This document shows positions 9,150 to 17,646 of a stretch of 64,000 bases of DNA, in pieces (position 1 is the first letter of the stretch; every line of letters begins with the position of its first letter). Location: IMG/VR virus record IMGVR_UViG_3300044846_003365, positions 1 to 64,000 of that record. One strand, written 5' to 3'. This stretch comes from a virus. A program made the translations under genes and the position numbers. Under the pieces are notes generated by a model that was given only the letters and a program-made list of their open reading frames with translations, searched no databases and was not told where the DNA came from.

Positions 9150-12100
9150 GATGCGGCACCTTTACGTAGTTGTAATGCTAGAACTCTAGAAATCTTGGTA
9201 GCTAGTTCAGACTCGTTCATTCCTTCGGCTGGGTAAACACTGATGTTAATGTTGCCTTCTAAGCCAGAAGGTTCTTTTTTAGAGAGCAGTTCAATCATGG
9301 CTCTATCTCTTACAGACAATCCTGAAGAGTCTAGAGGCTCTACACGCTCTGCACGCCCAGCTTCAGCAATTTGAGCAAGCATACCGCCCGGTCTTGCAGC
9401 TACAATTCCACCTTCAGCTAGTCGAGGTAGCCTAATTTCAGGAATTTTAGGTAGGTTGAATCCAACTGATTGCCCACCAATAATTGGTACCCAGTCTGGG
9501 ACGGTGAACTTAAGAGTGTTGATGGCTGAAATAAGATTGTTCACACCTCTAATAGCAAAGTTTATAAAGCCTTCAAAGAATCCAATCAAGCCATTTGCAA
9601 TTCCCTTAAAGAAGTCAGAAATTCCCTTAAAGACGCCCATAAAGAATGATGAAAAGCCTTGAATAGCTGGAGTAACAAATTTAACAATGGCTTCTACTAT
9701 TTTACCAAGTACTGTAACAACTGCTGTGATAAATGGTGCAACAATTTCAAAAGCTTTTGCTAAAACTGCAATTATAATTCCAGCAACAGTAACAATTATC
9801 TTTATAAGTCCGCCAATTATAGGAATAAGTATTCCCAACAAAAGCTGTATAACAGGGGTAACAGCTTTAATTATTGCTGTAAAAGCTGGGACAACCGCTT
9901 CTATGATTTGAGTAATAAGCGGAGCCAGTGTCTCAATAAGGCTAAGAATAACTGGAACTAATGTCTGCACAATTATGTCTACAACTGGCATAATTGCTTC
10001 TATAATCATCATAAACACTGGGATAAGCGAATCTATAATTACTGGTAATACTTCACCAATAGCCGCAATTATAGTTTGAAAGACTGGCAATAACGCTTCT
10101 ACTATTGACGCAATCATCGGCAATACTTGGGCTATTGCGTCAATAATTAGTTGAACTATTGGCAAAAGTTTTGGAACTATGTCTGCAATCGTGGTTGCAA
10201 TTAGTTCTACAACTGGAACTATGGCTTGAGCAACGACTTCTAAAATTCTAGAAAATACTGGAACAAGTGTGTCGGTTAGTTGAGTAAAGGTTGTTGCTAA
10301 TGTGCCAAATGTTCCCTGCAAAGTTTGCCATATTGCATCTATAGAAGCAGCAAATTCAGAGTTACTGTTGTAAAGCCCTATAAATAATCCAGCTAAAATT
10401 GTCACTATTCTAACTATTGGGTTCAGGCCCAAAAATGCTTTTACAACGAAGGCAATAACAAATCCAAAAGCTTTAGCTACACCAGATAGAGTAGTTACGG
10501 CCAAGATGGTACCAGTGATAGGTCCTATAAAGTCTAGGATTGATTTAACTAGTTTGTTTTCTAAAATGTCAGCAACTATTCCAGCTGCAAAAGCTAAGGT
10601 ATCGAAGAAGGCCTTTGGAGCCCCTGAGTCAGCAAAGGCTGCAATTATTCTTGTAATGTTTACAATTAAGTTAGCCATAGCTGGGCCAGCTAAGATACCG
10701 TTTCTTAGAATTTCTCCAACATAAGGAGCGCCTTCTTTTAGGGTGTCCCAGAACATACCTATTTCTGGCATCGCTCCAAGCCCAATAATTTCTTTAATTA
10801 AGGCTCCGATTGACTGGAAGATAGAAATGCTGTTACCAGCAGCTCCTCTAAAGAATTCTTGTAGTCCAGCACTGTCATCACCTATAGCTGCAAAACCAGC
10901 CGTGGCATCTTTCAGCCACTGAATCATCATGTCTCCGCCAGAACCTGGCTGGAAGTTGGCCATGATAATGTCGCCAAGGCCGTTAAATACGTTGCCAAAC
11001 ACTTCTGATAGGTCGCCAAGAATTTCTTTTGACCTAGTAAAAAAGTCAGTAAGTCTTCCAGATTCCTGCTCAACGTTTAGGAAGTTCTTAAAGGCGTCAA
11101 CTTTTCCTACCAAGAAGTCCATAAAACTTCTAATTAGTGGGTCTAGCTCTTCCATAATGATTAGGAAAATTTCCCAACCGTCGCCCGCTATGTCACCAGC
11201 TTGAGAAATAGTGCCAGCGGTAGAAGTAAATAGTCCCCCAAGTCTTTCCACGTTCTGAGGGTCAACAATCGAGTCAGTTAGCTTTGTTACAAATGTTCCT
11301 AAGGCAGTACCTACCTCGCCAAAACCTTGTTTAAGAGTGGGGAATGCAATATCAATTACTCTTTTAATTTGAGTTTCGAGTACTGGCAAGAACCCAGAGG
11401 CCACAGCTTCTTTCAGCTCGTCTAGCAGTGGCCTAATGTCGGCCAAGAATCTAGCAAAGTCAGCTTGGCTTGCTGTTAAGCCAGCTAGCGGGTTTGAGCC
11501 ACCTAATTGCCTCTGAGCATCGGCTAAATCTTCTCTAGCCCTTCTTAGAGCTTCATTAGCGTCATCTAGACGCTCAGCATTTTCTTGCTCAGTTTCGCCT
11601 CTATTTTCAATTGCTTCTGCTAAATCCTCTTCGGCTTCTATAACGCCTTCAAGGTTATTTATGTCACCGCCAATTCTTGCCTGCTCTGCTGCAAGGTCTC
11701 TATTGGCATCAATGGCCCTACGGAGGTTTAAGTCTGCTTCTGCAAATGCAAGTTCTGCATCTCTTCTAGCTCTAGAGTTAGGTGGTAAGTCTTGTACACG
11801 TGCAAGTGTCTCTCTTGCTCGCTCAAGCTCAAGGGCTGCTTTCTTTTCCGCTAAGGCAGCATCCTCAGCGTCAAAGTTTAATTGCTGAAGTTCTTCTCTA
11901 CCCTCACGTATTGCTCGGTTTAGTCTATTTTGAGCATCAGTTACTCTATCGTTGGCATCTTCTAGCCTGTCAGCGTTGTCTGAGACTACTCTTTGTAGAT
12001 TTTTTTGAGCGTCATTTACAGCTCTAATTTCATTTTTTAGTGAGCGAGCAGCGCTTCCACCAGCCTCACTTAGCCTTTGAGCAGCAGCCCCCACTCCACC

Positions 12101-12520
12101 TAATGCTAAATTAGCAAGTGCAGAAGCAATTTTTAATTGTACTAATACACCAATAAAAGTTAAGGCAGCTGGTATAGCACCTCCTACTGCACCAGCTAAT
12201 CCAGCGAGACCACCAATTAGGGAGCCTATGGAACCAAGAACTACACCTAAAGTGGTTTGTAAAACAAAACCAGTTTTTTGTAATCTTTTCCAAGACTCTC
12301 CAGCAGCGTCAGCTTCGGGAGCAATGGCTTTCAATCCATTAGAGATTTTTTGAAAAAGAGTGCCTTGAGAGCCACTAAAAGCTTTAGAAAATTTTCTACC
12401 AGCATTTTGACCTGCTGTTGAAACAGCGCCACTAGCGCCTTTAATTCCTCTTTCAATGTCTTTAGCTACATCTGTTGTTATAGCTCGCACAATAATTTGT
12501 GCGGAACCTACTACTGCCAT
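9146..12520 (-). CDS. tail tape measure protein
   Basis: A 1124-residue protein, the longest helical protein of the tail operon. A basic, Gly-rich N-terminus leads into a hydrophobic segment (about 90-155), then a long charged coiled coil (about 160-350). The long middle is full of short hydrophobic units of the kind ALLPVFQTIIAAIGEVLPVI (about 740-960), followed by a globular C-terminus. This is the expected architecture, and its position directly after the tail-assembly chaperones confirms it. From the usual ~0.15 nm per residue the tail would be around 170 nm. That length is an estimate, not an observation. Confidence 0.92.
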   Translation of the reverse strand: MAVVGSAQIIVRAITTDVAKDIERGIKGASGAVSTAGQNAGRKFSKAFSGSQGTLFQKISNGLKAIAPEADAAGESWKRLQKTGFVLQTTLGVVLGSIGSLIGGLAGLAGAVGGAIPAALTFIGVLVQLKIASALANLALGGVGAAAQRLSEAGGSAARSLKNEIRAVNDAQKNLQRVVSDNADRLEDANDRVTDAQNRLNRAIREGREELQQLNFDAEDAALAEKKAALELERARETLARVQDLPPNSRARRDAELAFAEADLNLRRAIDANRDLAAEQARIGGDINNLEGVIEAEEDLAEAIENRGETEQENAERLDDANEALRRAREDLADAQRQLGGSNPLAGLTASQADFARFLADIRPLLDELKEAVASGFLPVLETQIKRVIDIAFPTLKQGFGEVGTALGTFVTKLTDSIVDPQNVERLGGLFTSTAGTISQAGDIAGDGWEIFLIIMEELDPLIRSFMDFLVGKVDAFKNFLNVEQESGRLTDFFTRSKEILGDLSEVFGNVFNGLGDIIMANFQPGSGGDMMIQWLKDATAGFAAIGDDSAGLQEFFRGAAGNSISIFQSIGALIKEIIGLGAMPEIGMFWDTLKEGAPYVGEILRNGILAGPAMANLIVNITRIIAAFADSGAPKAFFDTLAFAAGIVADILENKLVKSILDFIGPITGTILAVTTLSGVAKAFGFVIAFVVKAFLGLNPIVRIVTILAGLFIGLYNSNSEFAASIDAIWQTLQGTFGTLATTFTQLTDTLVPVFSRILEVVAQAIVPVVELIATTIADIVPKLLPIVQLIIDAIAQVLPMIASIVEALLPVFQTIIAAIGEVLPVIIDSLIPVFMMIIEAIMPVVDIIVQTLVPVILSLIETLAPLITQIIEAVVPAFTAIIKAVTPVIQLLLGILIPIIGGLIKIIVTVAGIIIAVLAKAFEIVAPFITAVVTVLGKIVEAIVKFVTPAIQGFSSFFMGVFKGISDFFKGIANGLIGFFEGFINFAIRGVNNLISAINTLKFTVPDWVPIIGGQSVGFNLPKIPEIRLPRLAEGGIVAARPGGMLAQIAEAGRAERVEPLDSSGLSVRDRAMIELLSKKEPSGLEGNINISVYPAEGMNESELATKISRVLALQLRKGAAS

Positions 12521-12553
12521 TACTCACCTCCTCTAACTGCTACTAATAAACTT

Positions 12554-13006
12554 CTAAACCAATGGACCGTCTAGTACAGAGCCAAGTTGCGAGACATCTG
12601 TAGAAGGTATGAATGGTTTAGTAGCTTTTTTCCTAGGATTAAATGGCTTAATGTCTCCCAAATCATCTATTGGCTCGTTTGGTGAGGCAAAAAATTCATC
12701 GTTGGCTGAAGCACTGACGTAAGACTTTGAGGAATTAGAAGCGTATTTATAGGTCTCGTTATATAGATTTCTATAAACACTTATTCTAATTTTTTCGTGA
12801 GCTTGGGCTTGCTCAGCTGTGGAATAGTTCATATCTTCTTCAAAGAAGTAATGAACAACATCTAACATGTCAGATGCTTCCATTTCTAGAAGATTTATTC
12901 CGTTCACAAGAGCCTTACCGTTAATAAAGTGCCAGAGGTCTATCGCCCAAATTAAGAGACTTCTGGCTGCGCTTCCGGGCGTCCAGAGTATTCCTCCATT
13001 AGCCAA
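12554..13006 (-). CDS. tail assembly chaperone, second frame (probably made by -1 frameshift)
   Basis: This frame of 150 residues overlaps the end of the upstream chaperone gene and is offset from it by -1. Its only start inside the overlap is a TTG without a good ribosome binding site. Overlapping reading frames directly before the tape-measure gene are the classical G/GT arrangement of siphoviruses, where a fraction of ribosomes shift to make the longer product. Both frames are open between 12952 and about 13017. I see no perfect X-XXY-YYZ heptamer there; C-CCG-GAA near 12975 is the nearest candidate. The C-terminal extension is helical, then Pro/Lys-rich. Confidence 0.7.
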   Translation of the reverse strand: MANGGILWTPGSAARSLLIWAIDLWHFINGKALVNGINLLEMEASDMLDVVHYFFEEDMNYSTAEQAQAHEKIRISVYRNLYNETYKYASNSSKSYVSASANDEFFASPNEPIDDLGDIKPFNPRKKATKPFIPSTDVSQLGSVLDGPLV

Positions 13007-13290
13007 GCAACAATGTCAGCTAGGGTTTCAACTGTTACGATTCTGTCCTTGCTTTCAGCTAGAGAATTAAATCTCTCTAGGCTTTCGTCTAGAAGAACAA
13101 CTTCAAAAAATTTGTTAACGGCTTCCGCTGACTTAACGGCGTCGTCTACGTTTGCTAGTGCAACTAGTGACAGCAAAGTACGGCCCTGAACCTGAGTCAC
13201 GCAGTGGAACTCTTCGCCGTGTAGTTTGAAGGATAGGGGTGTTACGTTTCCTTCGCTTTTTCCTGCACCAAAATCTTTAAATCTTGACAT
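12952..13290 (-). CDS. tail assembly chaperone, first frame
   Basis: A 112-residue protein starting at ATG 13290 after AAAGGAAATAAT. It has a beta-rich N-terminus (TPLSFKLHGEEFHCV) and a helical C-terminus (VETLADIVAWLMEEYSG), as is usual for short tail-assembly chaperones that bind the tape measure during assembly. The product is identified mainly from position and from the overlapping -1 frame. Confidence 0.75.
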   Translation of the reverse strand: MSRFKDFGAGKSEGNVTPLSFKLHGEEFHCVTQVQGRTLLSLVALANVDDAVKSAEAVNKFFEVVLLDESLERFNSLAESKDRIVTVETLADIVAWLMEEYSGRPEAQPEVS

Positions 13291-13322
13291 ATGTAATTAT
13301 TTCCTTTGTTATTGTGGACATA

Positions 13323-13342
13323 GTAAACGGGTTTGTTTACTG
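13323..13342. repeat. small inverted repeat upstream of the tail assembly chaperone
   Basis: Arms GTAAAC and GTTTAC face each other about 30 bp before the chaperone start, within the 85-bp gap after the connector genes. No T-run follows, so it may be a 5'-leader hairpin rather than a terminator. Confidence 0.35.
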
Positions 13343-13375
13343 CTTCTATTCTACTACAGTTTAAAAGTGGTGCTT

Positions 13376-13885
13376 TTAGATAAAGTGTCTAAGCTGAGTC
13401 GATAAATAGGGGTTTGGCTTAGTGCCTGGATGCATAACTCTAGGGGTACCAATTACCCTGCTTCCTTTTCTAAAAACTAAAATTGTATTTGGAGGATTGG
13501 GAGTAATAATGTGGGCTCTTGTGCCCTCGTGGTGGGCCAAGGCATAATTCTTGTTTGACCCGATTGTTAAATACTGACCGTTTCTAAGTGGGTAGTGTTC
13601 CATGTTTATGGATTTTCTTAAAGCACCAGTTCGAACTCCAACCATTCTTTTTGCGTCTTTTACAGCTTTATTGCCTTTTACTTCTAAGTACTTCCAAAGA
13701 CCGCCAGCGGGGGTGTTGAGTTCTATTTTTAGCTTCTCTTTAAAAATTACTACGTTTGTGATGGTGTAGCTTAAGTGAGTGCCAGAGCCTTTATAAGAAC
13801 GAGACCCAGCCCTTCTAAGCGAGCCAGTCAGTCTCTGGCCAGCATAAATAAAGGGGCTGTCTGGAATTAAACCATAGGCTGGCAT
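13376..13885 (-). CDS. head-tail joining / tail completion protein (HK97 gp10-like)
   Basis: A 169-residue protein. The core includes RMVGVRTGALRKSI followed by strands and YALAHHEGTRAHIITP, then a short TKPNPYLSTQLR tail. This is the familiar layout of gp10-like proteins of siphoviruses, which sit at the head-tail interface. It begins one base after the upstream gene ends and precedes the chaperones, which fits the usual order. Confidence 0.75.
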   Translation of the reverse strand: MPAYGLIPDSPFIYAGQRLTGSLRRAGSRSYKGSGTHLSYTITNVVIFKEKLKIELNTPAGGLWKYLEVKGNKAVKDAKRMVGVRTGALRKSINMEHYPLRNGQYLTIGSNKNYALAHHEGTRAHIITPNPPNTILVFRKGSRVIGTPRVMHPGTKPNPYLSTQLRHFI

Positions 13886-13886
13886 T

Positions 13887-14393
13887 TTATGGGACCGCCA
13901 TAGTGACTTGTAGCACTACGGTTTGGAATCCACCTTCAGGCGGGCTAACTTCTACAGCTGCAATAACACCAACACCGTAACCAGTCTCGTCCCACATGTC
14001 TAGAAGCTTCATGGAGTCCATAAGAACCCAAGCATCGATAGCAGAAGAAGTAGAAGTTTGCTCAATCTTTTCTGCGCTAGGTGGCCTACCATTTTGACCA
14101 ACTACCGCCACTTCTCTTGAGATAGAAACATTTATAGTGGCACTTCTAGGAACGTTACATCTCATAGGCTCGTTAGCTTGAGCTCCTGGTGCTCCTAAGT
14201 AAAGCTGGACAAGGTTTACAACCAACTGCTCGCAGTCTATGGCTGGCTGGCCTATAGTCCAGTACTGCCTGCTAGGTAGAGGAACGTTATAAGATTGGTA
14301 AATGCTTTGGACTCTTTGCAAAACACCGTCCATCATGTTTTTTAAATTTAGAGCGTCTTCAGATACTCCAGTAACGTCAATTTGCGTAGCCAT
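13887..14393 (-). CDS. head-tail connector / tail terminator-like protein
   Basis: A 168-residue protein. A helix near the N-terminus (EDALNLKNMMDGVLQRVQ) is followed by strands including CEQLVVNLVQLYLG and NVPRSATINVSISREV, and a C-terminal strand EGGFQTVVLQVTM. The length and position between the adaptor and the gp10-like gene fit a tail terminator or neck protein. The assignment is by context and general pattern, not by a diagnostic motif. Confidence 0.6.
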   Translation of the reverse strand: MATQIDVTGVSEDALNLKNMMDGVLQRVQSIYQSYNVPLPSRQYWTIGQPAIDCEQLVVNLVQLYLGAPGAQANEPMRCNVPRSATINVSISREVAVVGQNGRPPSAEKIEQTSTSSAIDAWVLMDSMKLLDMWDETGYGVGVIAAVEVSPPEGGFQTVVLQVTMAVP

Positions 14394-14401
14394 GTCTTTT
14401 C

Positions 14402-15511
14402 CTAACTGCTTAGCTTAATTTTTAGGTTCCCAGTTTCTAGCTCGGCCACCTGCTCTACTCCGTTAACTGTTTTAGTAGCGTATAGAGTCCAAGTACCGGG
14501 GTCTACAATTCCTAGAGCAGCGTAAGCCTTGCTGTAGGGAATAGAGAACGACAGAGACTCTGCACCATTATTAAGGGTTATGCTACTGGATTCCAAATCT
14601 ACTGACTTAGTGCTTCCGTAGTTTCTTAGTGTCACTACTGGAGTCCAACCAGCTTCGTCAAAAAATACCGATACATCGGAGCCAGTAGCGGTGGCCGAGT
14701 TCCAAGTAGCAGGTGTTGACTTAACTACGGTTAAGTCAAAATTTACGTTGGCCGTTAGAACTGCTTCTTTTGCGTTATAACGTCTGGCTCTAGGGGCGTC
14801 TGGGGAGAAAACTCTTGAGCGACGTCTTGCTTTGTCTGGGTTAGTGGACTTAAGGAATAGGTCTACAGCGTAGACACCAGTTCTCAGGTCATCAATAAAA
14901 TCTTGGCTGTCTAGGAGAGTATAAGAAACTCCTTGACGAGAAATAGAAGTAACACGCTGTGGAAGAGCGCAGTCATCGTCTCCAGACCACAGCTTTGCGA
15001 ACTCGATGGCTAAGGTCCTAGCAGCCATCTTTCCAGCTACAGGAACTGGATATCCATAAGTGTAAGTAACCTCTACGTTACACGGAGTCCAAGGAACTCC
15101 AGCAGTTGCTTGAAGTACAGAGTGGTCAACTAGATAGTAAGAAGATGGGTCAAGAATGTCTCCTTGACGGTTTCTAACAGCGTGTACTTTTGTAACATTG
15201 CTTCCACGAAGCCTAATTCTAGATTCTGGGGATAAACCATCTGCAACTAGCTCAGCGTAATTGTCAAAGTCATTTAGAGGAATGTTGTAGACCTCGCCAG
15301 AGATAAGAATACCTCCATAGGTCCTAGAAGATGCACCCATTCTGTAGGCACGCTTAGCACACACATAGCGCTCAGTCACAGTTGTCTCACCAGTAAATTT
15401 ACGGCCAGACATTGCCCATAGAAGGTATGAAGCAACCTGAGCGGCCTCTGTGGCGTACTCAGTTTGAGAGTACTGTCCCAGTTCAGACGGTTCTATCCAA
15501 AGTGATGTCAT
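14402..15511 (-). CDS. head-to-tail adaptor protein with C-terminal Ig-like extension
   Basis: A 369-residue protein starting at ATG 15511. Residues 1-~240 fit an actinophage head-tail adaptor: SLWIEPSELGQY, helices with QVASYLLWAMSGRKF, strand pairs, then ARTLAIEFAKLWSGDD and LLDSQDFIDDLRTGVYAVDLFLK. The last ~110 residues form a separate beta-rich domain (FDLTVVKSTPATW, later YGSTKSVDLESSSITL) that could be an Ig-like or decoration module. Adaptors are usually shorter, so the extension is notable. Confidence 0.7.
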   Translation of the reverse strand: MTSLWIEPSELGQYSQTEYATEAAQVASYLLWAMSGRKFTGETTVTERYVCAKRAYRMGASSRTYGGILISGEVYNIPLNDFDNYAELVADGLSPESRIRLRGSNVTKVHAVRNRQGDILDPSSYYLVDHSVLQATAGVPWTPCNVEVTYTYGYPVPVAGKMAARTLAIEFAKLWSGDDDCALPQRVTSISRQGVSYTLLDSQDFIDDLRTGVYAVDLFLKSTNPDKARRRSRVFSPDAPRARRYNAKEAVLTANVNFDLTVVKSTPATWNSATATGSDVSVFFDEAGWTPVVTLRNYGSTKSVDLESSSITLNNGAESLSFSIPYSKAYAALGIVDPGTWTLYATKTVNGVEQVAELETGNLKIKLSS

Positions 15512-15533
15512 TTTACATCTTCCTACTAACCAA

Positions 15534-15582
15534 AACGGGCGATACGTCTATGTAAATTATACAATGAGACGTACCGCCCGTA
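15534..15582. repeat. long inverted repeat between major tail protein and adaptor genes
   Basis: Two 15-bp arms (around 15534-15548 and 15568-15582) pair at 14 of 15 positions (ACGGGCGATACGTCT with AGACGTACCGCCCGT) around a ~19-base AT-rich loop. On the minus strand only TTTT follows, so it may act as a partial terminator or as a processing or stabilising hairpin for the abundant major tail mRNA. Confidence 0.65.
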
Positions 15583-15595
15583 TCGGATTAGCTAA

Positions 15596-16672
15596 TTAGG
15601 AGGTTGGGTCCTCGTTAGAGCGGATTACGCGGTCCACAGTTACGTCAGGGTTGTAGTTGACGTTACCTGGAACGTTGTACTGAGTAGTTGAGGTCGATGG
15701 GTTCGACTTAACTACAGCAGTGGAGCTTGTTACTGCGGTTGGGGCCACGTCTGAGACAACCTTAGTGTAGCTAATGGTGTCAGAAGTCTTACTTAGAATT
15801 GTGTAAGTACCGTTGAAGGTGCTGTCAACTCCAGAAACAACTACAGACTCGCCAACGATGAATCCGTGGTTAGCCTCAGTAGTAATTGTGGCAACGTTGG
15901 TAGTAACAGCCTTAGTTACTACGTTGTACTCAGGTGATACGTCTAGGTTAGTAACAGCTGTGTAGCCAGTGTCCTCGCTAGAGTCGTTAATACCGTCGTA
16001 GTTCCAAGTGTAGAATCCGTTTAGACCTACTGGAGCCCATGAAGCACGTGCGTAGCTGTAAGGACGCTCTGCAGCAACTGGGAACTCCCAACGGCCGTCA
16101 GGTCCGTCTTCGAAGTTAACGTTTCCAAGGCCGTAACCTTCGAAAGTAGTTGCTAGCATGCCGTTCTCAATTACGCGGTCTCCAGACTGGCGTAGCTTTG
16201 CGTATGGGAATACCCAGTGGAAGTAAGGAAGAGTCGAAGCTCTCTTACCATCCTTTACAGCAAATGACCAAGCCTCAATTGAAACACCGTTACCAGCAGG
16301 GTCGTCACCTACGGCTGGGGCTGCCCAACCAATTGACTTGTTGTCTGGTGAACCAAATGTTCCAAGGTTCTTGCGTAGTAGTAGACCACCTGAAATTAGA
16401 CCAGTTAGTTCTGGGTCTGGCTCACAAATTGCAAGCTCCATGGTGATTCTCTTTAGTGTGTCTGGTGACTTGTAAGTTACGCAGACGGTTCCGTTAGCGG
16501 ACTTTTCGGTGATTTCGTCGCCCTCTTCATATTCTGGGGTGAACGAGACTCGCATGAAAGCAGAAGTTGTGTAACTGTCTCCAGGTCCGTTTAGTAGATT
16601 TCCTGCAGCGTCCAGACGGGTGACACGAATCGACACACCCTGAATGCTTGCAGCATATTCCTGAGTAGCCAT
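15596..16672 (-). CDS. major tail protein (tail tube) with extra C-terminal beta-domain
   Basis: A 358-residue protein starting at ATG 16672 (AAGGAGAATAGCTAA before it). The first ~225 residues (IRVTRLDAAGNLLNGPGD, then YEEGDEITEKSANGTVCV, then TLKRITMELAICEPDPEL) fit actinophage tail tube proteins. From about residue 250 a second domain (VVTKAVTTNVATITTEANHG followed by VVVSGV and NGTYTI) resembles the repeat domain of the hub and one segment of the distal tail protein. Such a domain would stud the tail surface. The gene directly follows the capsid genes rather than the connectors, a less common order. Confidence 0.8.
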   Translation of the reverse strand: MATQEYAASIQGVSIRVTRLDAAGNLLNGPGDSYTTSAFMRVSFTPEYEEGDEITEKSANGTVCVTYKSPDTLKRITMELAICEPDPELTGLISGGLLLRKNLGTFGSPDNKSIGWAAPAVGDDPAGNGVSIEAWSFAVKDGKRASTLPYFHWVFPYAKLRQSGDRVIENGMLATTFEGYGLGNVNFEDGPDGRWEFPVAAERPYSYARASWAPVGLNGFYTWNYDGINDSSEDTGYTAVTNLDVSPEYNVVTKAVTTNVATITTEANHGFIVGESVVVSGVDSTFNGTYTILSKTSDTISYTKVVSDVAPTAVTSSTAVVKSNPSTSTTQYNVPGNVNYNPDVTVDRVIRSNEDPTS

Positions 16673-16692
16673 TTAGCTATTCTCCTTAGTGG

Positions 16693-17568
16693 TTAGGCTG
16701 TTAGGTCGACCCGAACAGCGAGGTGGATTGAAGTATCAAAGTAAACAGCCGCTGGGCGGATTGCCTTGATACGCATGTCATTCGCATTACCCGACACATC
16801 ATACGCTTGCGCGAGATTGTCGTTCACGACATCAACATCGCCCACATAAGTGCGGACGGTGCCAGTGGCGTAAATCCATTTGTTGGCGTCAGTAGCAGAT
16901 GCTCCTGTTGCGCCATCTGGTCCAGTACCTGAGTAACCAGAGCCAACAATAACAGGGGTGCCACCAAAAGTTTGTAGGTGGTCAGGGCCCTTGTTGTGAA
17001 AAAGCATGTTTGAACTACTAGAAAGAAGAGCTGCTACGTCGCGAGTCATGTGAATGACACCCTGTTCGCCAGCCTGTGAAGCTAAAGCAATTTGATGCTC
17101 CAAAATAGCAAGTGCTCTACGTGCGGTAACAGCTGTTCCGCTATTTAGCACTGTAGCAGTTGAAGATGAAAGAGCTTTATTTTCGTGAGTTTCACCTTTA
17201 CGAACAGCTCCATCCCACAACTCAGCTTCCATAGCTTTCTGAGTCATTCCTTCTAGCTGCTTTTTAATTCTTTCAATTCGGTCAATGCCGAGAAATCCTA
17301 GAGTAGAACGAGTCTCGTCTACTTCAATAAAAAATGGCTTAATTTCGTCGTAGTAATTTACGGTAGCGCCATTTACTAATACACCAGAAGTGGTGTCAGT
17401 GTCGTCCCAGTTTGTAAGATACTCGACTGTGGTTTCGTATTCTTGGGAGAATCCTCTAATCCACTGGTCTTCGCCAGGAGCATTTTCAGGCTTTACGACG
17501 GCGAGTAGGCCAAAAGCCGATGGCACAATCTTCGGTGCTGTTACAACACCAGTCTTAGTGAAAGCCAT
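16693..17568 (-). CDS. second capsid protein (probable short HK97-fold / pentamer-type capsid protein)
   Basis: A 291-residue protein starting at ATG 17568. It has a strand-rich N-terminus (TAPKIVPSAFGLLAVV), a helix RIERIKKQLEGMTQKAMEAELWDG, a helix with ARRALAILEHQIAL, and a C-terminal strand region ending SIHLAVRVDLTA. This fits an HK97-fold capsid protein without a scaffold domain. Some actinophages encode paired long and short capsid proteins annotated as hexamer- and pentamer-forming. The adjacent longer gene matches the first type, so I infer this is the second. A decoration or head-completion role is the alternative. Confidence 0.65.
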   Translation of the reverse strand: MAFTKTGVVTAPKIVPSAFGLLAVVKPENAPGEDQWIRGFSQEYETTVEYLTNWDDTDTTSGVLVNGATVNYYDEIKPFFIEVDETRSTLGFLGIDRIERIKKQLEGMTQKAMEAELWDGAVRKGETHENKALSSSTATVLNSGTAVTARRALAILEHQIALASQAGEQGVIHMTRDVAALLSSSSNMLFHNKGPDHLQTFGGTPVIVGSGYSGTGPDGATGASATDANKWIYATGTVRTYVGDVDVVNDNLAQAYDVSGNANDMRIKAIRPAAVYFDTSIHLAVRVDLTA

Positions 17569-17604
17569 TTTAAAATCCTTATCTAAATCTTGAACCCCGT
17601 GTCA

Positions 17605-17628
17605 GGGGTGCCTATTGCTAGGCACCCC
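17605..17628. repeat. perfect hairpin between the two capsid genes
   Basis: Perfect 10-bp arms GGGGTGCCTA and TAGGCACCCC surround a TTGC loop in the 78-bp gap between the capsid genes. No T-run follows on the minus strand, so it is not a standard terminator. It could lower or stabilise expression of one capsid gene relative to the other. Confidence 0.75.
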
Positions 17629-17646
17629 CTCAACGAGTGAGTAATT

